From an uncultured Oscillibacter sp. (lineage in GTDB: Bacteria; Bacillota; Clostridia; Oscillospirales; Oscillospiraceae), in contig CANAWG010000010.1 of the NCBI GenBank assembly GCA_947365245.1, forward strand, positions 1-64,000: DNA of 64,000 bases, in the 5' to 3' direction. Below, piece by piece: positions 24,697 to 33,668 of this stretch. Within the stretch, counting starts at the first letter, position 1; each line of letters starts with the position of its first letter. The position numbers and the translations under genes were made by a program. The notes beneath the pieces are model-generated. The model was not told where the DNA came from and searched no databases. It saw only the letters and a list, made by a program, of their open reading frames with translations.

Positions 24697-26172
24697 TCAC
24701 TGGCCGGCGGTCCCGGACTTCAGTTCCCCGTCAATACGCCGCGCCGTGTCCTCCGGGACCCACACCGCCGCGGAGCCGCCGCTGACCGGGAAGCTCTCCG
24801 TGCCGTTTTCGGGGATGAGGATTCGCTCCCCCCGGCCTCCCAAAAGATCCACGAAAGTGGTTCCGGCCATCCCTGTCCCCACGCACATCCGCTTGCCGCC
24901 GCCGGGGCCGTCGGTGAGGACCACCGCCATGGCGGAGCCCTCTCCCAGCCTCGTCCAGCCGATGATGTCCGGGTCGTCCAGATAGTCGGTCTGCTGGCCG
25001 TGGGCGCAGTATTTTCGGGCCAAAAGCAGCTTCGGCAGCGCCTCCACCGGCTGGATGCGGTCATGGGGAATCCCGTAGAGGTCCCCGTAGAACACGCAGG
25101 GAACCCCCTCCTGCCGCAGGAGGATGCAGGCGTAGGCCAGAGGCTTGCACCACGGGGAAACCCAGGACTGGAGAGCCTGGCCGGGCTGTGTGTCGTGGTT
25201 GTCCACAAAGGTGACCGCCTGATGGGGGCGGACGCCTGTCAGCGTCCCCTGAAACAGATTCCGCAGGTCCATGGCGCCCCCGGCGCCGGAGAGCTGGTGA
25301 AACTTGAAGTGGAGGGGGACGTCCAGGAGGCGCATCACCTGTCCGCTCTGGTCCAGATAGGAGGTGAGGGACTGGAGGTCCCCGTTCCAGTACTCCCCGA
25401 AGGCCGGGAGAGGCTTGCCGGACGACCGGCGAAGGGCTTGAAGCCAGTGGGTGAAATAGGAGGCGCGGATGTGCTTTACCGCGTCCAGCCGAAAGCCGTC
25501 CACGCCGGTGGTCTCCAGATACCACTTCCCCCAGCGGTCCAGCTCTTCGATTACCTTGGGGGCGCTCATGTCCAGGTCCGCCCCCATCAGGTAATCGTAG
25601 TTGCCGAACTCCCGGTCCACCTGGCTGTCCCAGTCCTTGCCCTCAAACCGGTAGACGGCGGAGGAATTCCGCTTGCTGTCCCAGTCCACGCCGTCAAAGC
25701 AGGTCCAGTCCCATTGGAAGTCGGAGTATTTTCCCCCGCGGCCGGGGAAGGTGAATTTGGTCCAGGCGGTGATGGGCACGGCGGGGGCGCCGCTCTGATT
25801 CCGGTCATCTCCGGCAGAGGCCCGGGCCCGGACCTCCTCGCACGCATCCGCCCCCATGCGGTGGTTGAGAACGATGTCCGCGTAGACCTTCACGCCGCTT
25901 TTGTGGAGGGCCCGGATGGCGGACAGGTACTCCTCCCGGGAGCCGTATTTGGTGGCGACGCTTCCTTTCTGGTCGAACTCTCCCAGGTCATACAGGTCGT
26001 AGACGCCGTAGCCGACGTCCTCCCGGCCCCGATACCCCTTGTAGGCGGGGGGAAGCCAAACGCCGGTAAAGCCCAGAGCGGCCAGATGGGGGGCGTCCGC
26101 CGCCGCCCGCCGCCAGTGCCCGCCGTCGGCGGGGAGGTACCATTCAAAATACTGCAGCAGTGTCTCTTCCAT
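24697..26172 (-). CDS. cytoplasmic alpha-amylase (GH13, AmyA-like)
   Basis: A 491-aa GH13 alpha-amylase without signal peptide, so probably intracellular. It has the catalytic triad: nucleophile Asp230 in GFRLDAVKH, acid/base Glu260 in FGEYWNGD, and transition-state Asp327 in FVDNHDTQ, plus YADIVLNHRMGAD in the N-terminal barrel. The opening LLQYFEWYLPADGGHW is that of AmyA-type enzymes that cut maltodextrin or glycogen. The start is the ATG at 26172, with GGAGAAA upstream. It lies 41 bp after a small membrane-protein gene, with one likely promoter at 26521-26548. Its neighbour glgA makes glycogen, so the pair may manage internal glucan. Confidence 0.9.
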   Translation of the reverse strand: MEETLLQYFEWYLPADGGHWRRAAADAPHLAALGFTGVWLPPAYKGYRGREDVGYGVYDLYDLGEFDQKGSVATKYGSREEYLSAIRALHKSGVKVYADIVLNHRMGADACEEVRARASAGDDRNQSGAPAVPITAWTKFTFPGRGGKYSDFQWDWTCFDGVDWDSKRNSSAVYRFEGKDWDSQVDREFGNYDYLMGADLDMSAPKVIEELDRWGKWYLETTGVDGFRLDAVKHIRASYFTHWLQALRRSSGKPLPAFGEYWNGDLQSLTSYLDQSGQVMRLLDVPLHFKFHQLSGAGGAMDLRNLFQGTLTGVRPHQAVTFVDNHDTQPGQALQSWVSPWCKPLAYACILLRQEGVPCVFYGDLYGIPHDRIQPVEALPKLLLARKYCAHGQQTDYLDDPDIIGWTRLGEGSAMAVVLTDGPGGGKRMCVGTGMAGTTFVDLLGGRGERILIPENGTESFPVSGGSAAVWVPEDTARRIDGELKSGTAGQ

Positions 26173-26213
26173 GTCTCTTTTTCTCCGTGCCTGAATTTCC
26201 CTGCCGGCGCCGG

Positions 26214-26453
26214 TTATGCGTCGGTGAAAGCGCGGCCTCTGCCGGCCGCGATACGGAAAAACTTCGCCATCAGCGGCAAGTATGTTGCCGCGAACACGCC
26301 GCCGGCGATCCACAACGCGGTTTTTCTGTGCTTCTTCGGCAGGGAGACCCCGATCAGGACGCCCATTGCCGCAAGGCAGAATTTGATCATGGCGAGGTCT
26401 TTCCAGTCGCTTTGCTGAATGTATTGGTCCGCATACTCAAATAACTTCTTCAT
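26214..26453 (-). CDS. small two-helix membrane protein
   Basis: A 79-aa protein. A charged N-terminus (MKKLFEYADQYIQQSDWKDL) is followed by two hydrophobic segments of about 15-18 residues around residues 22-37 and 45-62. The family is common in gut Firmicutes and often mislabelled as a phosphate permease; function unknown. RBS GGAGG precedes the ATG. It is first in a two-gene unit with the amylase gene. Confidence 0.7.
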   Translation of the reverse strand: MKKLFEYADQYIQQSDWKDLAMIKFCLAAMGVLIGVSLPKKHRKTALWIAGGVFAATYLPLMAKFFRIAAGRGRAFTDA

Positions 26454-26520
26454 TGTGCTTGCCTCCTCCAATCTGACGCGGTTCGTGTGGGTTCTCGTCT
26501 GAACGTCCGTGACTGCTTTG

Positions 26521-26548
26521 ATTATACCACAGGCGAAACGCTTGTCAA
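26521..26548 (-). promoter_or_regulatory. sigma-A-type promoter of the membrane protein-amylase unit
   Basis: On the minus strand TTGACA (26543-26548), 16 bases, then TATAAT (26521-26526), about 70 bases upstream of the small membrane-protein gene. Confidence 0.8.
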
Positions 26549-26794
26549 ACGGACCGGATGCGGAGACGGAGACGGCGCGGCGGCCGTGGGACACGCGCTT
26601 CTCGTACAAGCTGCGCCCCGCGGCCCCCAATGGGACCTTATCCTGCTGTGAACGGCGGTCTGCGCCCGCGCCGGGGGGGGAGCGGGCCCCTCCGGCGGAC
26701 GTTCACCGCCTTCGGCCGGGGGCCGGAATGGATCCTGAAGATCGGCTGGAGGCAGATAAAACCGCGGGCCGGCAAAAAGGGTCAGATGTTTTTG

Positions 26795-26823
26795 TTGTTT
26801 CATTTTGACACATGGTGTATAAT
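26795..26823 (+). promoter_or_regulatory. sigma-A-type promoter of glgA
   Basis: TTGTTT (26795-26800), 17 bases, then TATAAT (26818-26823). It lies 80 bases upstream of the glycogen synthase start. The rest of the divergent 26454-26902 region shows no gene. Confidence 0.65.
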
Positions 26824-26902
26824 GCAAAATGGAAAATGGTTCCACCCCCATCAACATGCGGAAATAGGAGATGGAGTCGATCATTCATTCAGGAGGTACC
26901 AC

Positions 26903-28789
26903 ATGGCGAAAACGAAAGACACGGGGGCCGGCAAAAAGAGGGCGGTTCCCCTGGAAAAAACTACGGTGAAGCACAGGGCGCAGACTGACGGGGCGGGCAG
27001 GGAAAAAACGCCGCCGGAAGAGCTGAAAACAAAGGCGGCCGTGAAAGCGGCGGAGCTCCCCGTGGAAGCGCCGCCGGTGCCGCAGCCCGCGGCTGCCCCG
27101 GAGAGGCCCTCGGCGGCAAAAGCCTCCGCGGCGGAGCCCGAGGCGTCCGCGGCGAAGGCCAAGGGACCCGCCGCGAAAGCCCCCGCGGCAAAGACCAAGG
27201 CTTCTGCGGCAAAGGCCCCCGCGGAAAAAGTTCCCGCGGGGAAAACCCCCGCGGCGGAAATCGGCGAGCCCGCCGCCGAGGAGCCGCCGGTGAAAGAGCC
27301 CGCGGAACCGGCCGCGCCGGAGGCGGTCAGCGCCTCCCCCAGAAGAAGCGTCGCCTTCATCGGCTCGGAGTGCTATCCGTTTGTCAAGACCGGGGGCTTG
27401 GGCGACGTGATGTACGCCCTCCCCAAGGCGCTGGTGAAGCAGAACTGCGACGTCAAGGTCATCCTTCCCCGGTACAAGTGCATCCCCTGGGAATATCAGG
27501 AGAAGATGATCTACCGGGGCGCTTTCAACATGAATCTCTGCGCCGACGGCCGGTCCTATTACGTGGGCATCATGGAGTATGTCTGGGACGGCGTGGTATA
27601 CGATTTCATCGACAACGAGGAGTTCTTCAACAGTGGAAACCCGTATACCAATCTGGTGGACGATATCCCCAAGTACTGCTATTTTGCCAAGGCGGCCCTG
27701 GCGGCGCTGAACTACATGGATTGGATCCCCGACGTCATCCACTGCCACGACTGGCAGGCGGCGCTGGTGCCCGTTTTCCTGCGGACGCTGTTTGCCGGCA
27801 CGAAGCTCACCAGGGCGGAGACTGTTTTGACCATCCACAACCTCCGGTTCCAGGGGATCTACAACATTCCCACCATTCGCTATTGGACCGGTCTGCCGGA
27901 TTACGTCTTTAACAAGGACGCACTAAAGACAGGGTATCAGGACGCCAACATGCTCAAGGGCGGCCTGGCCTACGCCAACATGATCACCACGGTGAGTCCC
28001 ACCTACGCCGGCGAGATTCAGACCGCTTTCTACGGGGAGACGCTGGACGCCCACCTGCGCTATCACGCCGGGAAGCTGCGGGGCATCATCAACGGCATTG
28101 ACTACGACATCTGGAACTCCAGCACCGACCAGCGGCTCCACGCGGGCTACGACGTCTCCAGCGTCCTGGAGAAAAAGAAAGAGAACAAGGTCAAGCTCCA
28201 GGAGGAGCTGGGCCTGGAGCGGGACGAGGGCAAGTTTGTCATCGGCCTCATCTCCCGGCTGACGGATCAAAAAGGCCTGGATCTGATCAACGCCATTCTC
28301 CCCCGGGTGATGGACGGGAACACCCAGGTGGTGGTCCTGGGTACGGGAGACCGGGTCTACGAGGACTCTTTTCGGTACTACGAGAACGCGTACAAGGGGA
28401 GCGTTTGCTCCAGCATCATGTACGACGAGACCCGGGCCCACAGGATCTACGCCGGAGCCGACGCCCTGCTGGTCCCGTCCCGGTTTGAGCCCTGCGGCCT
28501 GACCCAGCTGATCGCCATGCACTACGGCACGGTGCCCATCGTCCGGGAGACCGGCGGGCTGAAGGACACGGTGGAGCCCTACAACATGTTCTCCGACAGC
28601 GGCAACGGCTTCACCTTTGACCGCTACGAGCAGGGCCTCCTGCTGGACGCCGTCAACCGGGCCAAGACGCTGTACTTCGAGCACCGGAACTGCTGGGACA
28701 AGATGGTGCGGCGGGATATGGAAAAAGACCTCTCCTGGGAGAACTCCGCGAAGCAGTATAAGGAGCTGTATCTGGAGCTGACCAGGTAG
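26903..28789 (+). CDS. glgA: glycogen synthase with a long Ala/Lys/Pro-rich N-terminal extension
   Basis: A 628-aa protein. Residues from about 147 onward form a complete GT5 glycogen synthase: YPFVKTGGLGDV (ADP-glucose binding), HCHDWQAAL, GLISRLTDQKGLD and SRFEPCGLTQL with the catalytic Glu. It adds glucose from ADP-glucose to alpha-1,4-glucan. The first ~145 residues are unlike normal GlgA, a low-complexity tail of Ala, Lys, Pro and Glu with repeats such as AAKAPA and EKVPAGK, like a histone-H1-type or surface tether tail. The start ATG at 26903 has AGGAGG; the frame gives no later start before the enzyme domain with a comparable site. No glgB/C/D neighbours occur here. Confidence 0.9.
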   Translation: MAKTKDTGAGKKRAVPLEKTTVKHRAQTDGAGREKTPPEELKTKAAVKAAELPVEAPPVPQPAAAPERPSAAKASAAEPEASAAKAKGPAAKAPAAKTKASAAKAPAEKVPAGKTPAAEIGEPAAEEPPVKEPAEPAAPEAVSASPRRSVAFIGSECYPFVKTGGLGDVMYALPKALVKQNCDVKVILPRYKCIPWEYQEKMIYRGAFNMNLCADGRSYYVGIMEYVWDGVVYDFIDNEEFFNSGNPYTNLVDDIPKYCYFAKAALAALNYMDWIPDVIHCHDWQAALVPVFLRTLFAGTKLTRAETVLTIHNLRFQGIYNIPTIRYWTGLPDYVFNKDALKTGYQDANMLKGGLAYANMITTVSPTYAGEIQTAFYGETLDAHLRYHAGKLRGIINGIDYDIWNSSTDQRLHAGYDVSSVLEKKKENKVKLQEELGLERDEGKFVIGLISRLTDQKGLDLINAILPRVMDGNTQVVVLGTGDRVYEDSFRYYENAYKGSVCSSIMYDETRAHRIYAGADALLVPSRFEPCGLTQLIAMHYGTVPIVRETGGLKDTVEPYNMFSDSGNGFTFDRYEQGLLLDAVNRAKTLYFEHRNCWDKMVRRDMEKDLSWENSAKQYKELYLELTR

Positions 28790-28816
28790 AATGCGGCGCC
28801 AGAGAACCCAAAACCC

Positions 28817-28851
28817 AAAAGGCCCCCCGGCCCAGCCGGGGGGTCCTTTTT
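28817..28851 (+). terminator. terminator after glgA
   Basis: A stem of about 15 bp around GGCCCCCCGGC/GCCGGGGGGTC has flanking A4 and T5. It also serves the convergent hypothetical gene. Confidence 0.88.
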
Positions 28852-28905
28852 CGCGGCCAGGGAGGGCGGCGCTGTTGACGCTTCAAAACCGCCGCCCTGC
28901 GGGAA

Positions 28906-29439
28906 TCAGGAGAGCCGCGTAACCGAGGCGTGCTGCCTGCGGTAGGTGTCGTTGTCCTTTTGCCGCAGCTCCCGCTCCACCTGGCGCAGCTGGCGCTCCA
29001 GCTCTTTGATCCCGGCCTCGTCTTTCTCGGTACGGAGCCGCTGCTCCAGCTCCTGCCGCCGCTTTTTCAGCGCTTCGATCTCGCGGTCCACTTTGCCGGT
29101 ATCGCAGACGTATCGCTCCTCCTTTTCGCCCTCCTTTCCCTCCGGCCCTTTGCCCCTCTGGGCGGGTTCTTCCGCCCGGGGGGCGTCCGGCTGCCCGGGC
29201 GGAAGAACCCGCTCCGGATCGTCGAAATAAATTCTGGGCCGGCCGTCCTCACCTCTGCCCATCCAGTAGCGGCCGGACGGCTCCCGCGGCTCCGCCTGGA
29301 CGTATTCGTCCATCACGGGCCTCAACGGGCGGCTTTGCGCCTCCTCCCCGGGCCTCCGGCTCCCGGACGCTCCCGGCGCTTTCCCGGCGGCTGCCGGGGA
29401 CTGGACCGCGCCGGCGTTCACACTGGAAACAGGCGTCAT
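28906..29439 (-). CDS. hypothetical protein with C-terminal coiled coil
   Basis: A 177-aa protein. The N-terminal 110 residues are Pro/Gly/Arg-rich and probably disordered, and contain a YWMGRGEDGRPRIYFDDPER segment. Residues ~115-165 form a strong predicted coiled coil with Lys/Glu/Arg heptads. RBS GGAGGG precedes the ATG. I do not recognise a family with a known role. It is separated from the downstream kinase gene by 95 bp. Confidence 0.6.
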   Translation of the reverse strand: MTPVSSVNAGAVQSPAAAGKAPGASGSRRPGEEAQSRPLRPVMDEYVQAEPREPSGRYWMGRGEDGRPRIYFDDPERVLPPGQPDAPRAEEPAQRGKGPEGKEGEKEERYVCDTGKVDREIEALKKRRQELEQRLRTEKDEAGIKELERQLRQVERELRQKDNDTYRRQHASVTRLS

Positions 29440-29534
29440 AGATCATCCCTCCTTTTTCTTTGTCCTGCCGCTTATCACTTTACCGGGCGGGAGAATCGGT
29501 TTCAAGGTCTTTGCCGTGAGATGCGCGCCGGACG

Positions 29535-30803
29535 TCATGAGATGTTCAGCAGCACATTCAGGGAAAATCTCCCCCCGCTCTTTTCCGTCAGCACCGCCCC
29601 GTGATACTTCTCCGCCACCGCCTTGATACTGGAAAGCCCGGTCCCGGCAGGCGGCAGAGGGGTGTCCGGGCAGGTGTTCTCAAAGGTCAGCATACAGAAA
29701 TCCCCCTGCCGCTTTCCGCTGATGCGGAGAGACTTTGCCCCGCCGCCGGACTGGCAGGCCGCGATGGCGTTGTCCAGGGCGTTGGCGAAGACGACGCACA
29801 GGTCCAGATCGTCGATCCCGCAGGGCCTGGGCAGAACCAGGGACACCTCCGCCGCGATTCCCTCCGCCAGTCCCAGCTTCTCCCCCAGCAGGATATCCAC
29901 CACCGGATTGCCGGTCCGGTAAGGGAAAGACAGCGCCTGCGAGGCGGCCTCCAATTTTTTCAGATACGCCCGGCCCTCCTCCGGTTTCCCGCTCCGGAGC
30001 AGACCGTCCAGAACGGACAGGTGGTTTTTGATGTCGTGGCGAAAGGCCGTTGTCTGCTGGCAGCGGGCCTGGGCCTCGGCGATATAGACTTTCTGCGCCT
30101 GGGCCGCCTGGGTCAAAGCGCGCAGCTCCGCCTGGGCCTGGAAGCCCTGACAGAGCTGGCGGTATGCGTACAGGGTGCAGAGCAGCGCCGCCAGTCCCAT
30201 CCCTTGCAGAATCAGCAGAGTGCCGTGCCTGCCCGCCTCCTCCAGGGAGATGGAGGGGGACAAAAAGCTGTAGGCGGTGCGGAGAATATACAGTTCCGCC
30301 GCGAAGAAAAACACGCTGGGAAGCAGCAGCAGCCCCACGCGGGGCGTTTGGCCGTCCTCCGCCCGGGCCAGGAGCTTCCGCACCCCGCGGCAGCAGCAGA
30401 CGCACAGCCCAAAGTAGAGAGCCTGCGCCGCCAGAAGCAGCGGATATAACAGCGGACTTCCAATAAAACGGGGGAAGAGCGCCGCCTCCAGAGAGTTGAC
30501 GATCCCGAAGGAGAGCTGCGAGACATAGAAGGCCAGCAGGGCGGCCAGCCAGGACACGGACCGCTGATTTCCCATCCCGAGCCGGCTGACGGCGTACAGC
30601 GCCAGCACTCCCGCGCCGATGGAGAGAATCTCGCTCAGAGCGAGGCGCAGAGAGATCAGCTGGATGGCGCCGAGGAGCAGGCAGTAGACCGCAAAGTGCC
30701 GGGGCTTTCGCTCTTTTCCGGTGAGGCGGCTGACGAAGAAAAAGTGCATCACGGCCTGTCCCGCCAGAGTCAGGCCGTCCAGAAACAGACTGAAAAGCTC
30801 CAT
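29535..30803 (-). CDS. AgrC-like GHKL sensor histidine kinase
   Basis: A 422-aa sensor. The N-terminal ~190 residues carry six or so hydrophobic helices. A linker and the dimerisation segment FRHDIKNHLSVLDGL follow, with the phospho-accepting His. The GHKL ATPase domain has NALDNAIAAC and GTGLSSIKAVAEKY boxes. Such kinases usually sense a peptide signal. The start is the ATG at 30803, nine bases after GAGAGGG; the ATG three codons earlier is too close to that site. It forms a pair with the LytTR regulator whose stop is 1 base upstream. No AgrD-like peptide gene was seen nearby. Confidence 0.85.
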   Translation of the reverse strand: MELFSLFLDGLTLAGQAVMHFFFVSRLTGKERKPRHFAVYCLLLGAIQLISLRLALSEILSIGAGVLALYAVSRLGMGNQRSVSWLAALLAFYVSQLSFGIVNSLEAALFPRFIGSPLLYPLLLAAQALYFGLCVCCCRGVRKLLARAEDGQTPRVGLLLLPSVFFFAAELYILRTAYSFLSPSISLEEAGRHGTLLILQGMGLAALLCTLYAYRQLCQGFQAQAELRALTQAAQAQKVYIAEAQARCQQTTAFRHDIKNHLSVLDGLLRSGKPEEGRAYLKKLEAASQALSFPYRTGNPVVDILLGEKLGLAEGIAAEVSLVLPRPCGIDDLDLCVVFANALDNAIAACQSGGGAKSLRISGKRQGDFCMLTFENTCPDTPLPPAGTGLSSIKAVAEKYHGAVLTEKSGGRFSLNVLLNIS

Positions 30804-30804
30804 A

Positions 30805-31518
30805 TCAGGCATCCCTCTCTCTCATGTGCCGCAGGAGGGCCTGGGTCAGCTCCCGCTCCCGCAGCCGGGAGACGGGAATCCGCTCCCCCTGGGACAGCAG
30901 GACCTGCCCGCCCTGACATCCGCGGACGTGATCCAGATTGACAAGATAGCTCCGGTGGCACTTGAAAAAGCGCCCGTCCACGCGGCGCTCCAGGCTCTCC
31001 AGCCTGTCATAGTAGCCCAGCACGGTTCCGTCCTGCTGGTGGAGATAGACTTTCCGGCCCAGCACCTCACAGTATACGACACGGCCCAGGGGGACGACCT
31101 GGCAGCCGCCCTCCCGCCGGATTACGATGTTCTCCGGCCGCCGCCGCTCCAGCGTATGAAGCACCCGGTCCATCGTCCGGGTGAAACAGGCGCGGTCCAG
31201 GGGCTTGAGCAGATAGTCGTACGCCTCCACCTGGAAGGCGTCGAACACCAGCTCTTTCAGCACCGTCACAAAGACCAGCAGACTGCGGTCGCCCCGCCGG
31301 CGGAGCAGCCGGGCAGTCTCCATCCCGTCCGGCTCCGCCATCTGAATGTCCAGGAAGATCACGTCAAAGCGGTCGCCGCATTCCAGAAGAGCCCGCCCGC
31401 TCGAAAAGCCGCTGACAGAGTAGGCGGCGGGGGAGCGCTCCCCCATATAGTCCGCCAGATGGCCGGAGAGCTCCTGAACCATCATCGGTTCGTCGTCGCA
31501 GATCGCGAATTTTATCAT
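30805..31518 (-). CDS. LytTR-family response regulator (AgrA-like)
   Basis: A 237-aa protein. The receiver domain has the acidic pair CDDEP, phospho-Asp in FLDIQMAEPDG, and a Lys in the YLLKPLD segment. The C-terminal LytTR DNA-binding domain is visible from FFKCHRSYLVNLDHV. It would bind direct repeats upstream of its targets. It is coupled to the histidine kinase gene. The ATG at 31518 is chosen over a TTG 21 bases earlier because it begins the usual IKFAICDDE core. Confidence 0.88.
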   Translation of the reverse strand: MIKFAICDDEPMMVQELSGHLADYMGERSPAAYSVSGFSSGRALLECGDRFDVIFLDIQMAEPDGMETARLLRRRGDRSLLVFVTVLKELVFDAFQVEAYDYLLKPLDRACFTRTMDRVLHTLERRRPENIVIRREGGCQVVPLGRVVYCEVLGRKVYLHQQDGTVLGYYDRLESLERRVDGRFFKCHRSYLVNLDHVRGCQGGQVLLSQGERIPVSRLRERELTQALLRHMRERDA

Positions 31519-31666
31519 GTTCACCACCACGTTTTTCAATTAGAGTAGCGGAAGCGGGGCGGAGCGGCAAGGGCCGCTGTATCAGAATGCCGGAAATCTG
31601 TCACGAAATGAGCTCCGCTCCTCTCAGAGGAGCGGAGGGGCTTGCGGAACGCCGGCCTCATGCGAT

Positions 31667-32329
31667 TTAAGGCCCCGCCCTTAGATTTTTCAGGGAGATG
31701 AGGTTCCCGCTGTATGCGATAAGGCCGTCTCTTTGCATTTTTGAGAGCTCATTGCAAAGAGAGCTGCGGTCCACGCCGAGATAATTCGCCAGCTGCTGGC
31801 GGTTGTAGGGGATCAGGAAGGAGCTGCGTCCACTGTGCTTGGCGCACTCCGAGAAATAGGACATCAGCCGCCCGCGGATCGTCTTGGAGCTGGTGTGCTG
31901 AATTCTTTTGGAGAGCTGGAGATTTTTTTCGGCGCATACGGACAGCAGGTTTTGCATGAGCCTTGCGTGGAACGGGCAGGCGCCGGCGCAGGAGGTCGTA
32001 ATGCGCCTGATATTCAAAAACAGTACGGCGGTGTCCTCCGCGGCCACCACCGAGACCGACAGGGGCTGCCCCGGCATACAGGCGTACGCCTCCGCGAAAG
32101 TGGACCCCGGGGAGATGCTCCCCAGGATGCTGGTGTTTCCCCAGACGTCGTCATAGGAGATCATGGCCATGCCGTCCAATACGATCCCAACGTGTTCCGT
32201 GGCTTTCCCCTCGGATAGAATGACCGCTCCTTTTTGATAGCTTCGCTTTTGCGCGTTCAGGCAGTCCAAAAGCGAGGCGGTCTCCTGCTCGCCGATCCCT
32301 TGAAACAGCGGTATGTCGGACAATTTCAT
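31667..32329 (-). CDS. Crp/Fnr-family transcriptional regulator
   Basis: A 220-aa protein with an N-terminal cyclic-nucleotide-like sensor barrel (GAVILSEGKATEHVGIVLDG) and a C-terminal winged helix (SRQQLANYLGVDRSSLCNELSKMQ-type). Both are typical of the Crp/Fnr family. A Cys pair at SCAGACPF could ligate a redox cofactor, though it does not match the Fnr four-Cys pattern. It is divergent from a redox operon, with two TTGT-N4-ACAA boxes between them, so it probably controls itself and that operon. Confidence 0.87.
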   Translation of the reverse strand: MKLSDIPLFQGIGEQETASLLDCLNAQKRSYQKGAVILSEGKATEHVGIVLDGMAMISYDDVWGNTSILGSISPGSTFAEAYACMPGQPLSVSVVAAEDTAVLFLNIRRITTSCAGACPFHARLMQNLLSVCAEKNLQLSKRIQHTSSKTIRGRLMSYFSECAKHSGRSSFLIPYNRQQLANYLGVDRSSLCNELSKMQRDGLIAYSGNLISLKNLRAGP

Positions 32330-32344
32330 GCCGCACCCTCTTTC

Positions 32345-32405
32345 GTTGTTTTAACAACAGACTTTCGCTTCAAATGATACTATACTGCGCTTGTAAAGAC
32401 AAGCG
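32345..32405 (+). promoter_or_regulatory. two TTGT-N4-ACAA boxes and promoter between crp-like gene and redox operon
   Basis: GTTGTTTTAACAAC (32345-32358) and CGCTTGT-AAAG-ACAAGCG (32388-32405) share the form TTGT-N4-ACAA. A plus-strand TATACT at 32381-32386 predicts a start near 32393. That puts the first box at about -41.5, the class II activator position, and the second over the start, a repressing position. No good -35 box is present, as expected for an activated promoter. Confidence 0.65.
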
Positions 32406-32446
32406 AAACGGCTTGCTTTTCTCATTCAGAATATTGGAGGTGCGGC

Positions 32447-32944
32447 ATGAGACGGAAAGACCGGGAGATGGACGAGGCCTTTGCCCTGGGAATCGCGGAC
32501 AAATGTGAATACGCCGTTTTGTCGATGACAGACGGCGGCGGCGCGCCATACTGTGTGCCGATTAGTATTGTCCGGGATGGGCGTGATGTGTTCTTCCACT
32601 GTGCCAGAGAGGGGAAGAAGGTCGACGCCATGCGGGGGAAAGCGGAGGTGTGCATTGCCTGTGTGGGCAGCGTCCGCCCCGCGGCGGACAAGTTTACGAC
32701 GGAATTTGAGTCCGCCATTATCCGGGGCAGGGCGGAGGAGGTCCTGGAGGATGCGGAAAAGATCCGCGCGCTGCGGCTGCTGTGTCAGCGGTACACGCCG
32801 GCGAATATGCACAATTTTGACGCGGCGGTAAGCAAGAGCCTCGCCCGCCCCGCGGTATGGAAGGTCGCGATCCGCGAGATCACAGGGAAGCGGAAGAAGT
32901 ACGACGGCGAGGGAAGAGAAATGAAGTTCGGGAGGACACAATAA
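32447..32944 (+). CDS. pyridoxamine 5'-phosphate oxidase-like flavin protein (NimA-like)
   Basis: A 165-aa protein of the split-barrel FMN family. MSMTDGGGAPYCVPIS-like and VFFHCAREGKKVDAMRG segments line up with NimA/nitroimidazole-resistance-type proteins. The fold binds FMN (or heme) and reduces small molecules. It is the first gene of a three-gene redox operon with a ferredoxin-like protein (start 1 base after its stop) and a cupin. The exact substrate is unknown. Confidence 0.78.
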   Translation: MRRKDREMDEAFALGIADKCEYAVLSMTDGGGAPYCVPISIVRDGRDVFFHCAREGKKVDAMRGKAEVCIACVGSVRPAADKFTTEFESAIIRGRAEEVLEDAEKIRALRLLCQRYTPANMHNFDAAVSKSLARPAVWKVAIREITGKRKKYDGEGREMKFGRTQ

Positions 32945-33637
32945 ATGATTCGGAAAATTATCAGGATTGACGGGGAGAAATGCAATGGCTGCGGAGCTTG
33001 CGCGGCGGCCTGCCACGAGGGCGCCATCGGCATGGTGGACGGAAAGGCAAAGCTCCTGCGGGATGACTACTGCGACGGGCTGGGGGACTGCCTGCCGGCC
33101 TGCCCCACGGGCGCGATCACCTTTGAGGAGCGGGAGGCGGCGGCCTACGACGAGAACGCCGTTTTGGAGAATAAGAAGAGATCGGAGGCGGCCCGCGGCG
33201 GCTGCCCCGGAAGCCGGCTCCGCCGGATGGAGCGCCGCCCGGAGTGCGAAGCCGCCGGGCCGGAAAAGGCGGCCTCCCAGCTGGGGCAGTGGCCCTGCCA
33301 GCTCAAGCTTGTGCCGGTCAACGCCCCCTATTTTGAGGGCGCCAGGCTGCTGGTCGCGGCGGACTGCACGGCCTTTGCCTGCGCGAGCCTGCACCGGGAG
33401 TTTATGAAGGGCAGGATTACGCTGATCGGGTGCCCCAAGCTGGACGATGTGGACTACAGCGAAAAGCTGACGGAGATCATCCGGAACAACGACATCCAAA
33501 GCGTCACGGTCGTCCGCATGGAGGTCCCCTGCTGCGGCGGGTTGGAGCTGGCCGTGAAGAAGGCGCTCCAGGCCAGCGGCAAGTTCATTCCCTGGCAGGT
33601 GGTGACCATTTCCGTGGATGGGAACATTTTGGCCTAA
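32945..33637 (+). CDS. two-cluster 4Fe-4S ferredoxin-domain protein
   Basis: A 230-aa protein. The N-terminal ferredoxin domain has KCNGCGACAAACHEGAI and YCDGLGDCLPACPTGAI, ligands for two [4Fe-4S] clusters. The C-terminal ~130 residues contain CTAFACA, GCPKLDD and PCCGG, more Cys residues that may hold a third cluster. The family occurs with the PNPOx-like protein next to it. It probably passes electrons in an oxygen-sensitive pathway. RBS GGGAGG precedes the ATG. Confidence 0.82.
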   Translation: MIRKIIRIDGEKCNGCGACAAACHEGAIGMVDGKAKLLRDDYCDGLGDCLPACPTGAITFEEREAAAYDENAVLENKKRSEAARGGCPGSRLRRMERRPECEAAGPEKAASQLGQWPCQLKLVPVNAPYFEGARLLVAADCTAFACASLHREFMKGRITLIGCPKLDDVDYSEKLTEIIRNNDIQSVTVVRMEVPCCGGLELAVKKALQASGKFIPWQVVTISVDGNILA

Positions 33638-33668
33638 GAGGTCGAATCAGAAGTGAGGCGGTACGGGT

